Shown: piece by piece, positions 62,795 to 64,000 of the stretch
Position numbering within the stretch: the first letter of the stretch is position 1
Layout of the letters: the number at the start of each line of letters is the position of its first letter
Origin: Bifidobacterium thermophilum
GTDB lineage: Bacteria > Actinomycetota > Actinomycetes > Actinomycetales > Bifidobacteriaceae
NCBI GenBank assembly: GCA_000741495.1
Contig: JGZV01000009.1
Coordinates: forward strand, 62,001 to 126,000
Reading direction: 5' to 3'
DNA length: 64,000 nucleotides
Notes under the pieces: model-generated
What the model was told of the DNA's origin: nothing
The model's database searches: none
Seen by the model: the letters and a program-made list of their open reading frames with translations, nothing else
Position numbers and translations under genes: made by a program

Positions 62795-64000
62795 TCACAC
62801 CCGCACGGCTTCGAACAGCACGGCTTGCGCGGGGTGCAGGCTTGGCGGGCGCAGACCGTAGGTTTCGAGCGCGACGGCCGGCAAGGTCACACCGTCGGCG
62901 GTCCACCAGCCGAGCGCTGATTGCCCGTTGCCGATGCCCTCATCGTCAAGGTTCAGGCTTGCCGGCAACGGCCTGACCTGATACACGGCTTCGGGGTCAA
63001 GGCCGGGAAGGTCGACCGGTGCCGCAGGGTAGGTCTGCGATGTGGTCAGCTGGGTGAAACGGTAGACGGCGTGCGAGCGGTCGGCGCTGATGACGCCGTC
63101 GAGCCGCACCGCGGGGTCTGCAGTATCGGCATGCACCGCCGTGCCGGTTTCGAACATCGCGCGCTGCTCCTTGTACGCGTGCACCCACACGGCGAGCTTG
63201 TCCAGGTCTTCTTGCGGCTCCTTGAGCAGGTTCCATTCGATGCCCATGTGCCCGAAGAACGCCATGGCCATCCGCATGTCCTGGCTGGTCGCGCGATGCG
63301 TTGAATGCGCCGGGCTGGCGCCCACATGCTCACCCATCATTTCGGGCGGTACCAGCAGCGATGTGTATCGCTGGATATCGGCCCGCTCCACGGGATCCAC
63401 GCAATCGGACACCCAGATGCGGTCGGCGTAGCGCAGAATGCCCAGGTCGACGCGGCCGCCGCCGGATGAGCAGCTTTCGATTTCGAGTCCGGGATGCGCG
63501 AGTTTCAGATCGCGGAAGATGCGATACACGGCGATAGTCTGCTCGTGTACGGCAGGCCTGCCGGAGCGCGGGGACACCGCTTCGGTGACGAGCTTGTTGT
63601 GATCCCATTTGATGTAGTCGATGCCCAGTTCGCCGACCAGATGGTCCATCGCGCCGAACACGTAGTCGTACGCGTCCGGATTGGTCAGATCGACGACCTG
63701 CTGGGATCGTCCTTGCATCGGCAGGCGGCCGGGGGCGGGGCGAAGCACCCAATCCGGGTGGTTGCGGAACATGTCGGAGTTGGGGTTGACCATTTCCGGC
63801 TCGAACCACAGGCCGAATTCCATGCCTTTGCCGTGTACGTAATCCGCCAGCGATTTGAGGCTTTTCTCGCCGTCGGGCCACACGTCCTGCGAGATCTGCC
63901 AGTCGCCGAGGCCGGCGGTGTCATCGCGTCGGGCGCCGAACCAGCCGTCATCCACGACGAAACGCTCCACACCGCTGTCCACGGCCTTGTCCGCGAGTCG
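62795..64000 (-). CDS. GH36 alpha-galactosidase, C-terminal part (5' end outside window)
   Basis: This glycosidase releases terminal alpha-galactose from raffinose-family oligosaccharides and melibiose, a typical bifidobacterial carbon source. The frame is open at base 64000, so about 400 C-terminal residues are present. GH36 features: VDDGWFGARRDD near the start, the nucleophile Asp in IKWDHNK, CSSGGGRVDLGILRYAD, and the acid/base Asp in the WVSDCVDP segment. The C-terminal beta-domain is complete and ends in VLFEAVRV. Linkage and chain-length preference cannot be read. A hairpin lies beyond the stop. Confidence 0.95.
   Translation of the reverse strand, partial: RLADKAVDSGVERFVVDDGWFGARRDDTAGLGDWQISQDVWPDGEKSLKSLADYVHGKGMEFGLWFEPEMVNPNSDMFRNHPDWVLRPAPGRLPMQGRSQQVVDLTNPDAYDYVFGAMDHLVGELGIDYIKWDHNKLVTEAVSPRSGRPAVHEQTIAVYRIFRDLKLAHPGLEIESCSSGGGRVDLGILRYADRIWVSDCVDPVERADIQRYTSLLVPPEMMGEHVGASPAHSTHRATSQDMRMAMAFFGHMGIEWNLLKEPQEDLDKLAVWVHAYKEQRAMFETGTAVHADTADPAVRLDGVISADRSHAVYRFTQLTTSQTYPAAPVDLPGLDPEAVYQVRPLPASLNLDDEGIGNGQSALGWWTADGVTLPAVALETYGLRPPSLHPAQAVLFEAVRV

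Overview
The window is a chromosomal segment of a high-G+C actinobacterium, most likely a Bifidobacterium. I base this on the gene set and order: murJ fused to a pseudokinase, DUF6049 and NUDIX neighbours, rpf-like/rsmA/ispE, DUF3566 after gyrA, a DUF4032 protein, and the bifidobacterial style of AhpC plus a TrxB-like partner. Species cannot be settled by eye. The window spans the origin of replication. I saw no phage, insertion sequence, CRISPR array or defence island; it is mostly conserved housekeeping sequence.

Layout. 1-8.3 kb: the 3' end of ppc, an oxidative-stress pair (ahpC and a TrxB-like reductase with an AhpF-type C-terminal part), a beta-carbonic anhydrase preceded by six 17-bp tandem repeats, a CNNM/CorC membrane protein, a YgjP-type metallopeptidase and an SRAP (HMCES/YedK) protein. 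8.3-14.2 kb: tRNA-Ile and tRNA-Ala, mscL, gdhA, a VanZ-RDD protein, an alpha/beta hydrolase and DUF3566. 14.2-25 kb: the minus-strand replication block gyrA, gyrB, dciA-like, recF, dnaN, oriC, dnaA. 25-32 kb: the plus-strand block rpmH, rnpA, yidD, yidC, jag, rsmG, parS cluster, parA, parB. The two blocks diverge from the origin, so transcription runs with the replication forks.

32-46 kb: trxB, murJ-pseudokinase, DUF6049 and NUDIX (minus), a frameshifted CCA-adding enzyme (plus), a LytR_C protein, and ispE/rsmA/rpf-like (minus). 46-64 kb: tRNA-Thr, a DsbA-like membrane-anchored protein, a multi-pass Ser/Thr kinase, a sugar-ABC ATPase, a DUF4032 kinase-like protein, rlmB, a P-type cation ATPase, an unknown membrane protein, an esterase, a CPA1 Na+/H+ antiporter, tadA and the 3' part of a GH36 alpha-galactosidase.

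The points most worth a second look are: two apparent +1 frameshifts in G/C homopolymers (cca and the P-type ATPase); three perfect parS sites embedded in the parB coding sequence; DnaA boxes spread over four intergenic clusters from 21.4 to 29.2 kb; the 17-bp tandem repeats before the carbonic anhydrase; and several nested inverted repeats between genes. All functional calls come from reading motifs and synteny; no database search was run.
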